Shown one piece after another: positions 24,748 through 33,448 of a stretch of 64,000 nt of DNA. Position 1 is the first letter of the stretch. Each line of letters begins with the position of its first letter. Below the pieces are notes generated by a model. It was not told the origin of the DNA, ran no database searches, and saw nothing but the letters and a program-made list of their open reading frames with translations. The stretch lies in assembly GCA_963788505.1 (NCBI GenBank), contig CAWBGY010000005.1:1240001-1304000 (forward strand), given 5' to 3'. This stretch comes from JAIQFF01 sp963788505 (GTDB lineage: Bacteria > Acidobacteriota > Terriglobia > Terriglobales > Acidobacteriaceae). The translations under genes and the position numbers were made by a program.

Positions 24748-26259
24748 CTAGACCAGAGCAAGGGTCGGATTTCCGCTGGTGGTTCGGGGCTCGCTCGCGG
24801 CTCCGGTCGACACTCCCCGGGCCTGTCGTGCGCGTTCGTAAACCCGAATATATTCCCTGGCTGAAGCGTTCCAGGAAAAGTCCTTACTCATCCCGTTGCG
24901 CATGAGTTGTTGCCAGGAATTCTGATCGTGGAAGGCCCGCAGCGCCTCTTTGATCGTCAGCAGCAGAGCCTCGCCGTTGTAATCGGCAAACTTGAAGCCG
25001 GTCCCCTTCCCGGTGCGAGCGTCCCAGGATTCGATGGTGTCGTCGAGGCCGCCGGTAGCACGGACCAGGGGGACGGTGCCGTACTTCAGACTGTAGATCT
25101 GGTTCAGGCCGCAAGGCTCGTACTTGGATGGCATTAAAAACATGTCGCTGCCGGCTTCAATCTTGTGGGCAAGGACGTTGTCGTAAGCCACCTTGACCGC
25201 AATCTTCTGGGGAAATTGTTTGCTGAGCCGCAGAAACATGTCCTCGTAGGTTTTGTCGCCGCTGCCCAGAGCGATGATGATCATCTCCTCGCGCGCCAGG
25301 CGTTCCATGATTTGAGCGATAAGATCGAAGCCTTTCTGGGCCGCGAATCGGGACACGATGCCGATCACGGGCAGGCGCGAATCGGCCTTGCTCACTCCAA
25401 AAGTCGTAAGCAGGTCTTGCTTGCATCGAGCCTTTCCGGAGAGATCCTGGGGGGAGTAGAGGGCTGCGATGAACTTGTCGCTGGCAGGACTCCACTCGTC
25501 GTAATCCACACCGTTCAGAATGCCGGTGACGGTCGAGGACCGGGTGCGCAGCACGCCTTCCAGGCCAAAGCCGAACTCGGTCGTCTGGATTTCCTGGCTG
25601 TACTTCCTGCTCACCGTAGTAATGAAATCGGAAAAGACCAGGGCTCCCTTGAGGAAGTTCACATTGCCGAAAAATTCCATCTTGGAGATCGTGAACAGGT
25701 CCCAGGGCAGGGTGAGCAGAGGCAAGGTGTCTGGCGGAAAAAGGCCCTGATATCCCATGTTGTGGATGGTGAAGACGGTGACCGCGTCGCGGAAAGCCGG
25801 GTCTTCGGCGTATTGCGTGCGCAACAGGATCGGGACGAGCGCGGACTGCCAGTCGTGACAGTGAAAGACCTGGGGCACGCCGAGAATCTTCGACGCTTCC
25901 AGTACGGCCCGGGAAAACAGGGCGAAACGTTCGGCATTGTCGGGATAGTCGCCGGCAGAGGTACCGTACAGCGCATCGCGGTCGAAAAACGGCGGGTACT
26001 CGACAAAGTAGAAGCTCACTCCGGAGCGCTCGCCGCCGCTGACGACCGAACAGAAGCGGTAGCGGTCATCGAAGGGTATGGTGATGCTTTTGACTACCGT
26101 CTGGGGGTCCTGGAGCGGGGTCTGGCGGTAGCGGGGAAGATAGACGGTCACCTGATGTCCGGCGGCAACCAGGGCCCGCGGCAGGGCACCCACTACGTCG
26201 GCCAGTCCGCCGGTCTTGGAAAATGGCACACACTCCGAGGCGGCAAAAACGATATGCAT
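24748..26259 (-). CDS. glgA: Glycogen synthase (ADP-glucose type, GT5)
   Basis: GlgA extends alpha-1,4-glucan chains from ADP-glucose. The ATG at 26259 follows CCAGGAG and gives a 503-residue protein starting MHIVFAASECVPFSKTGGLADV, which carries the ADP-glucose-binding KTGGL. The C-terminal GT-B half has IGIVSRFAAQKGFDLI, MFLMPSKYEPCGLNQIYSLKYG and RATGGLDDTI, the donor-site and catalytic Glu region. The end is a low-complexity tail. No other glg gene is adjacent. Confidence 0.95.
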   Translation of the reverse strand: MHIVFAASECVPFSKTGGLADVVGALPRALVAAGHQVTVYLPRYRQTPLQDPQTVVKSITIPFDDRYRFCSVVSGGERSGVSFYFVEYPPFFDRDALYGTSAGDYPDNAERFALFSRAVLEASKILGVPQVFHCHDWQSALVPILLRTQYAEDPAFRDAVTVFTIHNMGYQGLFPPDTLPLLTLPWDLFTISKMEFFGNVNFLKGALVFSDFITTVSRKYSQEIQTTEFGFGLEGVLRTRSSTVTGILNGVDYDEWSPASDKFIAALYSPQDLSGKARCKQDLLTTFGVSKADSRLPVIGIVSRFAAQKGFDLIAQIMERLAREEMIIIALGSGDKTYEDMFLRLSKQFPQKIAVKVAYDNVLAHKIEAGSDMFLMPSKYEPCGLNQIYSLKYGTVPLVRATGGLDDTIESWDARTGKGTGFKFADYNGEALLLTIKEALRAFHDQNSWQQLMRNGMSKDFSWNASAREYIRVYERARQARGVSTGAASEPRTTSGNPTLALV

Positions 26260-26405
26260 GGGCAACTCCTGGTGGGTGCCGGTCCCCGGCGGCGCCGGCA
26301 CACGCTATCATAGGTGCTGCTTACAGCATACTCTGCTGCCCCAGCTACCGGCAGAATGAACTGGGTAGGATAAACGCCGGCGAGCCGGCAGGAAAGTGGG
26401 TCAAG

Positions 26406-27263
26406 GTGACGAAAATCACGGCTCCGGAAAAACGCCACGGCAAGCCCAAGCTGGGCCAGCATTTTCTGGTTGATTCTGGCGCGGCCACCCGCATTGTGGA
26501 AGCCCTGGGTGATATCTCGGAGAGCACGGTCCTCGAAATCGGCCCGGGGCGAGGCGCGCTCACGGCCCTGCTGGCCCGGCGGGCGCGACGGCTGATCGCC
26601 ATCGAGATCGATCGCGTGCTGGCGGCGCAGTTACGCATGAATTTCTCCCAGGAGCCAAACGTCGAGATCATCGAGGGTGACGTGCTGGCCATCGACTTCC
26701 ACACTCTGTTCGGACCGAAGCCGGGAAGCACGCGCCCGGGCCTCAATCATCAGCCCGAGCCGGTGCGTGTGGTGGGAAATCTTCCCTACTTCATCACTTC
26801 CGACATCCTGTTGCGCCTGTTTGAATTCCGGCAGTATTTCGAGACTGTCGTGCTCATGGTGCAGCGCGAAGTGGCGGAGCGGTTGGCGGCCGCCCCGGGG
26901 CGGAGTGACTACGGGCTGCTCTCGGCCACGGCGCAGCTTTACGCAGGGGTTGAGAAACTGTTCACGCTGCCGCCAGACGCGTTTTCACCGCCCCCTAAAG
27001 TGGAGTCCAGCGTGGTGCGGCTCCGGATGGAGTCGAAGCTCGAGAGTCTGGCCGTGCCGGAAGCGGAGTTTATCGCCTTTCTTAAACTGGCTTTCGGACA
27101 GAAGAGGAAGACACTTGCCAACAATCTGAAAGCGCAATATGCGCCGAAAGCCTTGCGGGCAGCCTTTGAAAAGGCGGGAGTGAAAGCGGCAGTGCGGGCT
27201 GAGGCGCTGAGCCTGGAAAAGACGGCGGCGCTGTTTCGCGCACTGGGGTCGCTGCCATCCTGA
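26406..27263 (+). CDS. rsmA: 16S rRNA dimethyladenosine transferase
   Basis: RsmA (KsgA) dimethylates two adenines in helix 45 of 16S rRNA during small-subunit assembly. The GTG at 26406 follows AGGAAAG and gives 285 residues. Visible are the N-terminal KLGQHFLVD, the SAM loop VLEIGPGRGALT, the adenine-binding VVGNLPYFITS and the C-terminal FGQKRKTLANNLK. The final codons CTG CCA TCC TGA are encoded by the left end of repeat copy C, so the stop lies inside the repeat. An insert of about 12 residues (KPGSTRPGLNHQPE) precedes the NLPY motif. Confidence 0.95.
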   Translation: MTKITAPEKRHGKPKLGQHFLVDSGAATRIVEALGDISESTVLEIGPGRGALTALLARRARRLIAIEIDRVLAAQLRMNFSQEPNVEIIEGDVLAIDFHTLFGPKPGSTRPGLNHQPEPVRVVGNLPYFITSDILLRLFEFRQYFETVVLMVQREVAERLAAAPGRSDYGLLSATAQLYAGVEKLFTLPPDAFSPPPKVESSVVRLRMESKLESLAVPEAEFIAFLKLAFGQKRKTLANNLKAQYAPKALRAAFEKAGVKAAVRAEALSLEKTAALFRALGSLPS

Positions 27264-27462
27264 GCGAAGTCCTTCGATTCGCGAGCGAATGGAAAGCGGA
27301 GTCGAAGGACCCCTATCGATAGCAGCGCCGCCAGGAAAGAATTGTTCGTGAGCCCGCCAAGTCAAGAACGATTAGGCCACCGGCTGCGGTTCCAGCTACA
27401 GGGGTCCTTCGACTGCGCGACTGCTTCGCGGATGCGAAGCAGTTGCTCCGCTCAGGATGACA
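27253..27462. repeat. Composite inverted hairpin repeat, copy C
   Basis: The left unit (27253-27315, beginning TGCCATCCTGAGCG) has a shortened stem around ATTCGC/GCGAAT. The right unit (27399-27462) has the stem GACTGCTTCGC/GCGAAGCAGTT and ends GCTCAGGATGACA. The centre is 83 nt. The left end provides the rsmA stop; the right end lies 23 nt before the start of the MEMO1-family gene. Confidence 0.9.
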
Positions 27463-27485
27463 ACTTGGTGGAAGATGAGAGTGCA

Positions 27486-28295
27486 ATGGTCTCGCCGATC
27501 CGACATCCCGCCGTGGCTGGACGGTTTTATCCGCGCGATCCCGACGATCTGCGGGCCGAGGTAGAGTCGTATTTATCGCCGACGCAGGAAACCGCTCCCG
27601 CCCTGGGCTGCGTGGTGCCGCACGCCGGCTACATCTACTCCGGCCATGTGGCCGGGGCGGTGTACGCCAGGCTTGATCTGCCCCGGCGTTGCATCCTGAT
27701 GTGCCCAAACCATACCGGTATGGGACATCCGCTTTCCATTATGAGCACGGGCGCGTGGGAAACGCCGCTCGGCCAGGTTCAAATTGATTCCGAACTGGCA
27801 GCCCATCTGAAACAGCGATTTCCGCTCGGTGAAGACGCTGAGGCGCATCGGGCCGAGCATGGCGCCGAGGTGCAACTGCCTTTTCTGCAGGTCAGAAATC
27901 CCGGGTGTACATTTGTCCCGATTGTTCTGGGCATCAGCCAATACGAACTGCTCCAGGGACTGGGCGAGGCCATCGCGGACGTGGTGCGGAGACTGGGCGA
28001 GCGCGTACTGCTGATCGCCTCCAGCGACATGAACCACTATGAGAACGACATCATCACACGGACGAAGGACCAGAAAGCTATCGAACGCATACTGGTCATG
28101 GACGCGCGCGGGTTATTCGACGTGGTAATGAACGAAGATATCAGCATGTGCGGATTCGGTCCCACCGTAGTGATGCTTACTGCTGCCCGGAGGCTGGGCG
28201 CAACTCGCACGGAGCTGGTCAGGTACGCGACTTCCGGAGATGTTTCGGGAGATCGTGAGCGCGTGGTGGGGTACGCCGGCATCCTGGCGCAGTAG
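27486..28295 (+). CDS. amrB: MEMO1-family protein (AmmeMemoRadiSam system protein B)
   Basis: The ATG at 27486 begins the family N-terminus SPIRHPAVAGRFYPRD; the frame upstream is repeat DNA. The 269-residue protein has the metal-site motifs VVPHAGYIYSGHVAG (His), CPNHTGMG and IASSDMNHYEND (Asp/His). These resemble extradiol-dioxygenase ligands used by MEMO proteins to bind iron or copper. The AmmeMemoRadiSam partners (an AMMECR1 protein and a radical SAM enzyme) are not adjacent here. Biochemical role unsettled. Confidence 0.9.
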   Translation: MVSPIRHPAVAGRFYPRDPDDLRAEVESYLSPTQETAPALGCVVPHAGYIYSGHVAGAVYARLDLPRRCILMCPNHTGMGHPLSIMSTGAWETPLGQVQIDSELAAHLKQRFPLGEDAEAHRAEHGAEVQLPFLQVRNPGCTFVPIVLGISQYELLQGLGEAIADVVRRLGERVLLIASSDMNHYENDIITRTKDQKAIERILVMDARGLFDVVMNEDISMCGFGPTVVMLTAARRLGATRTELVRYATSGDVSGDRERVVGYAGILAQ

Positions 28296-28328
28296 TTCCC
28301 TGTTGTCCCATCGACGGTCAAAATCTTT

Positions 28329-28372
28329 AACCGCAAAGGACGCAAAGGACCCCGCAAAGGACGCTAAGAAAT
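28329..28372 (+). repeat. CGCAAAG-family repeat between amrB and pilT
   Basis: ACCGCAAAGGACGCAAAGG is followed by CCCCGCAAAGGACGC and TAAGAAA. It matches the 46-nt arm at 13954-13999 with a few differences. It lies between two convergent genes. Confidence 0.8.
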
Positions 28373-28379
28373 TCTGTCT

Positions 28380-29597
28380 TTATTCGATTTCGAGCTCAGT
28401 GTCCTCTTTGGGCTTTCCCGCGGATACAGCTCTTTCCTTCGGGGCCGCAGGAAGTTCTCCCACCAGATCGGACAGTTGCAGACGCAAATTGCCCGGATTG
28501 GTGGCATAGGCCATGGCGGTGTCGTAGTCGATCATTCCGGCGCGAATCAGTTTTTCGATCTCGCCGTCGAAGTGCTGCATACCCTCGGTATCGCCGTCTC
28601 GCATCGCATCCAGCAGGCTCTTGCCTTCTACCTCGCCTTTGTCCAAATATTCGCGGGTGCGTACCGTCGACTTTAGGATTTCTATGGCGGCCACTCGCCC
28701 GACGCCCTCTTTGCGCGGAAGCAGCCGCTGCGAAACAATGTAGCGGAAACTTTTTGCGAAACGGTTGCGAATGGTGTGCTGCTCTGCCAGGGGAAAGACT
28801 CCGATGATCCGTTCGACGGTCTTTGAGGCGTCCGTGGTGTGCAGGGTGGAGAGAACGAGGTGACCGGTCTCGGCTGCCTCCAATGCAATTTCAATCGTTT
28901 CCTTGTCGCGCATTTCACCCACCAGGATTACCTTTGGCGCCTGCCGCAGGGCAGCCCGCAATGCCAGCGCAAAGCTGGGAGTGTCACTGTGTAGTTCTCT
29001 CTGATGGATGATGGAACGCTTGTGGCGGTGCATGAACTCCACAGGATCTTCAATGGTCAGAATGTGATACGCCTTGGTCTCGTTAATCCGGTCGAGAACC
29101 GCCGCCAGAGTGGAGGACTTTCCTGAACCGGTAGGGCCGGTAACCAGCACGATGCCGTTTTTTATGTCGGCAATATGAGCGAGTTCTGCCGGTAGTTTCA
29201 GTTCGTCAAAACTGGGAATGCTCTTCGGAATCACCCGCATCACGATGGCGTGGCTGCCCCGTTGCACAAACACATTCACCCGGAAACGCGCCGTACCCGG
29301 CAAGCTGTAGGAGATGTCACACGATCCCTGATTCTGGAGAGTCGAAAGAGCCTGCTTGTTGTCTCCTATCAGTTCCTGCGCGATGCGCTGCGTGATCTCG
29401 GGGGTTAGAAGCGACAGCCCCGGTATTTTCACGGGAACCAGCTGGCCGCTCACTTCCACGTGGGGCTGGGTTCCGGGAGAGAAAATCAGATCGCTCACGT
29501 GGGTCGAAACCTGCAGCATGGCTAACAACAGCGCGGGCGTGGGCGGGACCGTTGCAGGGGCGGAATTGGGAATGGCAGCCCGGCCGGGTGTGGCCAT
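28380..29597 (-). CDS. pilT: Type IV pilus retraction ATPase
   Basis: PilT powers pilus retraction and twitching motility at the cytoplasmic base of the machine. The 405-residue protein has the Walker A GPTGSGKSSTLAAVLD (about 147-162), the Asp-box LTIEDPVEFMH, the Walker B-like APKVILVGEMRD and the His-box ETGHLVLSTLHTTDA. The C-terminal helix AIRYTR-type motif of PilT is not clear, so PilU remains possible. The start has a GGAGG site. A Pro/Ala-rich N-terminal 20-residue extension and an acidic C-terminal tail are unusual. Confidence 0.9.
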   Translation of the reverse strand: MATPGRAAIPNSAPATVPPTPALLLAMLQVSTHVSDLIFSPGTQPHVEVSGQLVPVKIPGLSLLTPEITQRIAQELIGDNKQALSTLQNQGSCDISYSLPGTARFRVNVFVQRGSHAIVMRVIPKSIPSFDELKLPAELAHIADIKNGIVLVTGPTGSGKSSTLAAVLDRINETKAYHILTIEDPVEFMHRHKRSIIHQRELHSDTPSFALALRAALRQAPKVILVGEMRDKETIEIALEAAETGHLVLSTLHTTDASKTVERIIGVFPLAEQHTIRNRFAKSFRYIVSQRLLPRKEGVGRVAAIEILKSTVRTREYLDKGEVEGKSLLDAMRDGDTEGMQHFDGEIEKLIRAGMIDYDTAMAYATNPGNLRLQLSDLVGELPAAPKERAVSAGKPKEDTELEIE

Positions 29598-29730
29598 GAA
29601 ACCTCCAAGTGTGCAGGGGTATTTCTATAGCCTACGGGCCGATGGCAGCAGCCTCAAGTGACTGTAGTAATTGGTAGCGGGTTCTATGCGTTCAGGGGCG
29701 GGATTAGGTTCGTTTCATCTTAAGCTTCAA

Positions 29731-29760
29731 GAAAAAGGGCGACCCGAAGGTCGCCCTTTA
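29731..29760 (-). terminator. Terminator of the DUF3011 gene (bidirectional)
   Basis: AAGGGCGACC and GGTCGCCCTT pair across a CGAA tetraloop, with AAAAA on one side and TTTA on the other. On the minus strand the T-run is downstream of the DUF3011 gene ending at 29780. Confidence 0.85.
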
Positions 29761-29779
29761 GCGGGTCCGGCTCCGGGAC

Positions 29780-30499
29780 TTACCGAATCACCTGGAAATC
29801 GGCTCGACAGCCGTGGTCCACCCAGATGCCGCGGCGGTCGTAGCCCCAGCTGTAGCCCTGCCGGCATGAAGAGTCGCTCCGCTGCTTCAAGAGCCGTACT
29901 CCGCCACGCGTCTCAGCCTGGCAATAGTGCCGGTGCATGTCATCCGACGAACATGAGATTACCTGGTCTTGTCCTCCCCGGTAGCCGTTGCGATCCCAAT
30001 CGCGATCGTGGTCGCCCCGGCCTCCTTCGACGGCGAAATCAGCCCGGCAACCATGATCCACCCAGATTCCCCTGCCATCCGAGCCCCAACTGTAGCCTTC
30101 CCGGCAGGGAGACTCGCTACGCTGCTGCACCAATCTGACTCGGCCGCCCGAATCAGTGGTGCAGTAGTGCCGGTGGCCGTCGTCGGACGAGCAGGAGATC
30201 GTGCCGGCGCTGCCCGGTGCAGGTCCTCGGTACTGATAGGAATCGATGGCAAAATCAGCCCGGCAGCCACGATCCACCCAGACGCCCCCACGGTCAAACC
30301 CCCAGCTGTAGCCCTGGTTGCAGGGCGAGTCGCTGCGTTGCTTTAACATGTGGACTCCGCCTCGCGTATCCGCAGGGCAATAGTGCCGGTGTCCGTCATC
30401 GGAAGAACACGAAATAGTCTGGGCTGAACTTCGCGGACTGAAAATGGCAAATGCAGCGACCACAAGACCAAGCTGAACCCAATTCTTCGCATTGAACAT
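29780..30499 (-). CDS. Secreted protein with three DUF3011-like cysteine-rich repeats
   Basis: The ATG at 30499 follows AGGAGGTCGGCA. The 239-residue protein has a signal peptide (to about residue 27) and three repeats of about 60 residues. Each begins ISCSSDD and continues HRHYC, then a QRSxSxC segment, GYSWG, and ends WVDxGCRADF, so each repeat has four cysteines likely to form disulfides. A Asp/Arg/Gly-rich linker precedes the third. DUF3011 proteins are of unknown function, possibly cell-surface or lectin-like. A terminator follows. Confidence 0.88.
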   Translation of the reverse strand: MFNAKNWVQLGLVVAAFAIFSPRSSAQTISCSSDDGHRHYCPADTRGGVHMLKQRSDSPCNQGYSWGFDRGGVWVDRGCRADFAIDSYQYRGPAPGSAGTISCSSDDGHRHYCTTDSGGRVRLVQQRSESPCREGYSWGSDGRGIWVDHGCRADFAVEGGRGDHDRDWDRNGYRGGQDQVISCSSDDMHRHYCQAETRGGVRLLKQRSDSSCRQGYSWGYDRRGIWVDHGCRADFQVIR

Positions 30500-30600
30500 T
30501 GCCGACCTCCTGAAAAGTAATGGAGAAACGATTTGCGGAGAGCTTACCAAGCCCAGCCAGATTTTGGAACTCCCGACGCCGCCCGCCTGTCTGCTTCCGG

Positions 30601-31398
30601 TTATCGGTGAGGAGTACCGTGAGAAGCGGGAGCGGAAGAGCCTACGCCACCACCCATCCGCGGGCTCCCACCAGCGGACGGAGAGGCTCTCCGTGACCCA
30701 TAACCGCCTTGAGACGAAGGCATCCGAGAGGTGCCAGTGGGTGAAACCATTGTGGCGCCCGCAAGTGGGGCGTGCAAGCTTCCACGGGCAGACCCTGTTC
30801 TCTCCATCTGCTGCGAAACCCGGCCCAGATTGCGCACGCTGCCTCGTGCAACTCCCAGTCCCGCGGAATTGCCGCGAATTTCCGATCCGTTTTGAATCAC
30901 GCGAACCGAACCTGCCGGAGCGCGGCGACTGACGATCAAGGTTCGTCCCGGCGTGGCGGGCGGCCGCGGCGCGCTAAAGCGAAGCGGAGCATTGGCGATT
31001 TGAGGACCGGTGTTCCATCCCGCCCAGGTACTTCCCGGTTGCCAGAACCAGCCGTAGGCGGAGAGGTACGTCCAGGAGCCGTAGCGATACGGCGTCCAGC
31101 CCCATGGGTAGGCGGACACCCAGGTGTATCCAGCTCCGGGATACCACGCCCAGGCACCGTTCATGAATGGGTCCCAGCCGGCCCCGGTCAGATAGGGCTG
31201 CCACATCATGCCGTAGCCGGGGATGTTGTAGAAGCTCCCGTAATAGTTCAGATCACTGGCTCCGTAGGCATAGGGCGAGTAGCTGTTCGACGCGCTGTAC
31301 CGCTGGTGATATTGCTCCTGATGCTTGTCCCAATCGTCGTAGGGATCCGGCTCCACGATTATTGGCCAGGGTGTAGGGGTCGGATCCAGCCAGGTCAA
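30601..31398 (-). pseudogene. C-terminal part of a FecR-domain protein, separated by a frameshift
   Basis: This frame encodes EPDPYDDWDKHQEQYHQRYS and then a Tyr/Trp/Gly-rich region (for example YPGAGYTWVSAYPWGWTPY) and a Ser/Gly/Pro-rich tail. In acidobacterial FecR-domain proteins this material directly follows the FecR domain. Here it has no signal peptide and no credible start; its frame overlaps the upstream FecR part in another phase. The two frames can be joined by a single-base shift near 31350-31366. A sequencing error is possible, as is a recent mutation. Confidence 0.7.
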
Positions 31399-31933
31399 AG
31401 GTGGCGCTGTGTTTCTTTTCGAGGTCTACCTGGCCAGATGAACCGTTGACTTCGACATCCCCCTTGAACACGGCGACGGTGGCGCTGGCTTCCTTCAGTT
31501 CAACTCGGAGGTGCGCCGGCCTGGTGAGAGAGAGCCTTTCGGGTCCAAAACTGAGGGTAAATTCTTCCTGCTTGTCACCCCTGAAATTGAGGTACGCGGT
31601 TCCGGCCTGAAGTTCCAGACTCGATGCTCGGGCCCCGGAGTCGCGCCGCGCCAGCTCGGGGAATTCGATGACGGTGCCAGGAGTGATGCGCAGGGTGCTC
31701 CCATCCTCGAACTCGATCTCGGCCCGCGCGTCCTGTCCGGTGCGTAGTTTGGTGCCCTGGGTAACGGGCAAATTGAGGAAAGCCTTTTCGTAGCCTTGTC
31801 CAGTGTTGCGGTCAATCTGAACATCTCCGTCCACCTGGCTCAGGCGCACAATGCGGGCCTGTGAGTCGCCGAAAGACGGAACCGCCAGCGCGCACGACAA
31901 TAACGCCAGAACGCCCCATTTGCGTATCGACAT
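31253..31933 (-). CDS. FecR-domain secreted protein, N-terminal part, frameshifted
   Basis: The ATG at 31933 opens a signal peptide (MSIRKWGVLALLSCALAVPSFGDS). A FecR domain spans residues about 27-180: RIVRLSQVDGDVQI, LPVTQGTKLRTGQDARAEIEF, TLRITPGTVIEFPEL and VAVFKGDVEVNG. FecR domains in envelope proteins carry a beta-sandwich; here no sigma-factor partner is nearby, so it is probably structural. After SDPYTLANN the frame runs into unrelated residues and stops at 31253, while the expected continuation lies in the next frame (30601-31398). Treat the two entries as one gene of about 440 residues with a frameshift. Confidence 0.8.
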   Translation of the reverse strand: MSIRKWGVLALLSCALAVPSFGDSQARIVRLSQVDGDVQIDRNTGQGYEKAFLNLPVTQGTKLRTGQDARAEIEFEDGSTLRITPGTVIEFPELARRDSGARASSLELQAGTAYLNFRGDKQEEFTLSFGPERLSLTRPAHLRVELKEASATVAVFKGDVEVNGSSGQVDLEKKHSATFDLAGSDPYTLANNRGAGSLRRLGQASGAISPAVQRVEQLLALCLRSQ

Positions 31934-32034
31934 GTTGGACCTCCCGAGACAGCCCCGTTATCCCATTAGAACACCTTTCGGAAGCCTTGGTTGTCAACAA
32001 ATGGAGACCGGCACGGAAAATCGACCCGGCGGAA

Positions 32035-32811
32035 TCATCGTTTTGTCGATCCAGGCTTTATCGATCCGGCCCACTCAATCATTCTCTGGGCCCGGGCCCG
32101 GACGGGATTGATCAGGGAGGAATCACTCGCGATGCGCTGCAGAATCGGCACTACGGCCGCGATCTCCTCCAGATTGTTCTGGTTGGCAGCGTTCTCCATG
32201 AGCTTCAGCTCCTCGTCAAGCGCCAGCTTCTGGTAACGGTGGAAGTACTGCAGGCGACGGCCAAATTCCAGCGTGGCTGAGAGGTTCTGAAACAACTGCG
32301 TGACCTGCTGGACCGCAGACATCGGGGAATAGTTGTAAGTGGCGGTCGCATTCCGCTCGGAGTCCTTATAAGTCAGAGTCTTGACTCCCGTGGAAGCCAG
32401 CCCCTTCTTCCTGGAGTCGATGTCTCCGTGAAAGTAGTGCGCGCGTTTGGCCAGTTCGAAAACCCGCTGGCGGGTCTCGCTGGACATGGAGAAGTCCAGG
32501 TGGAAAGCGTCACTTTGGGAGTCAGGGCTGAGCTTGCCATCGGAATCGTAGGTGGAGTGGCCATCGGAGGAAACCGAAATCGCATAATGCGAAGGCTCCG
32601 ATCCCGGGAAGTCGAGCGTGAAGGTGACGACCGCAGTCTCCTGAGCCCGGGCGGCAAGGGGAAGAACTGCCATAAGCAGCAGGCAAAAGGCTCGATGTGG
32701 GCGCGAGCGTCCCGCTCGTGCTGGCCGTTGCAGGAAGGGGACGCTCGCGCCCACATTTTTGCCGGGAGTCATGCCGAAGAGATTATGCCAAAAAAATGAT
32801 CGGATGTTCAT
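32035..32811 (-). CDS. Secreted protein with a repeat inserted in its signal-peptide region
   Basis: The ATG at 32811 overlaps the ruvC stop (ATGA), which supports it as the start. The 258-residue product has an N-terminus MNIRSFFWHNLFGMTPGK, then 20 residues encoded by a 62-nt hairpin repeat (32695-32756), then the hydrophobic core FCLLLMAVLPLAARA of a signal peptide. The mature part is beta-rich at first (VVTFTLDFPGSEPSHYAISV) and helical later (LALDEELKLMENAANQNNLEE). No catalytic motif seen. An internal ATG at 32772 is an alternative but also precedes the repeat. Confidence 0.7.
   Translation of the reverse strand: MNIRSFFWHNLFGMTPGKNVGASVPFLQRPARAGRSRPHRAFCLLLMAVLPLAARAQETAVVTFTLDFPGSEPSHYAISVSSDGHSTYDSDGKLSPDSQSDAFHLDFSMSSETRQRVFELAKRAHYFHGDIDSRKKGLASTGVKTLTYKDSERNATATYNYSPMSAVQQVTQLFQNLSATLEFGRRLQYFHRYQKLALDEELKLMENAANQNNLEEIAAVVPILQRIASDSSLINPVRARAQRMIEWAGSIKPGSTKR
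32695..32756. repeat. 18-bp inverted repeat inside a coding region
   Basis: ATGTGGGCGCGAGCGTCC (32695-32712) and its exact reverse complement (32739-32756) enclose 26 nt. The unit lies within the signal-peptide region of the gene at 32035-32811. Confidence 0.9.
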
Positions 32812-33311
32812 CCGCCCACGGCGCGTTGCCTTAGCAAGGTGGCGGAAGTGTGCAGATGGCAGATGGCGATGGCCAGGGCATCCGCGGCATCGGCGGGTTC
32901 CGGCACCTGGCTGAGATTGAGCAGGCGGGTAACCATGTGCTGAACTTGCGGCTTCTCCGCCCTGCCGTAGCCCACCACGGCGGACTTGATGGAGAGAGGC
33001 GAATACTCGGCAACTTCCAGTCCGGCGCAGGACGCGGCCAGCATGGCGACTCCACGCACCTGTCCCAGCTTGAGCGCGGATTTCACATTGAGCGCATAGA
33101 ACACGTCTTCGAGGGCGACATTGTCGGGCTTGTGTTGCTCGATGATGGCGGCGAGGCGGTCAAAAATAATCGCCAGCCGACGCGCCATGGGCTCGCGAGG
33201 CGAAAGCTTGACGGCCCCGCAGGTCAGGCAAACCAGCCGGTCGCCGGGACCGAGCTCGACCACCCCGAAGCCGGTGTACTCGGTGCCGCAATCCACGCCC
33301 AGCACGCGCAT
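32808..33311 (-). CDS. ruvC: Crossover junction endodeoxyribonuclease
   Basis: RuvC resolves Holliday junctions with RuvAB. The 167-residue protein has the four acidic catalytic positions in RVLGVDCGTEYTG (Asp 7), ALEDVFY (Glu about 67) and PEPADAADALAIAICH (two Asp near 140). Length is usual. No ruvA or ruvB is adjacent. The stop overlaps the start of the following secreted-protein gene by ATGA, so the two are translationally coupled. Confidence 0.95.
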   Translation of the reverse strand: MRVLGVDCGTEYTGFGVVELGPGDRLVCLTCGAVKLSPREPMARRLAIIFDRLAAIIEQHKPDNVALEDVFYALNVKSALKLGQVRGVAMLAASCAGLEVAEYSPLSIKSAVVGYGRAEKPQVQHMVTRLLNLSQVPEPADAADALAIAICHLHTSATLLRQRAVGG

Positions 33312-33369
33312 GGCAGAGAGTTTATCGCAATTTCAGGCGTCGGCTGCTGGCATTCAGTGTTCAACGGCG

Positions 33370-33430
33370 ACGTTCTTGTGGAAGGACGTTCTTGTGGAAG
33401 ATGGGCTGCAAGACGGGCGGGACGCCCGTC
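33370..33430. repeat. 16-bp tandem duplication followed by a GACGGGCG hairpin
   Basis: GACGTTCTTGTGGAAG occurs twice without a gap (33370-33385, 33386-33401). It is followed by GACGGGCG/CGCCCGTC (33413-33430), the same hairpin as at 22496-22515. It lies between ruvC and the ybdD-like gene. Confidence 0.8.
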
Positions 33431-33448
33431 CTCCACTAACAGCTCGAT

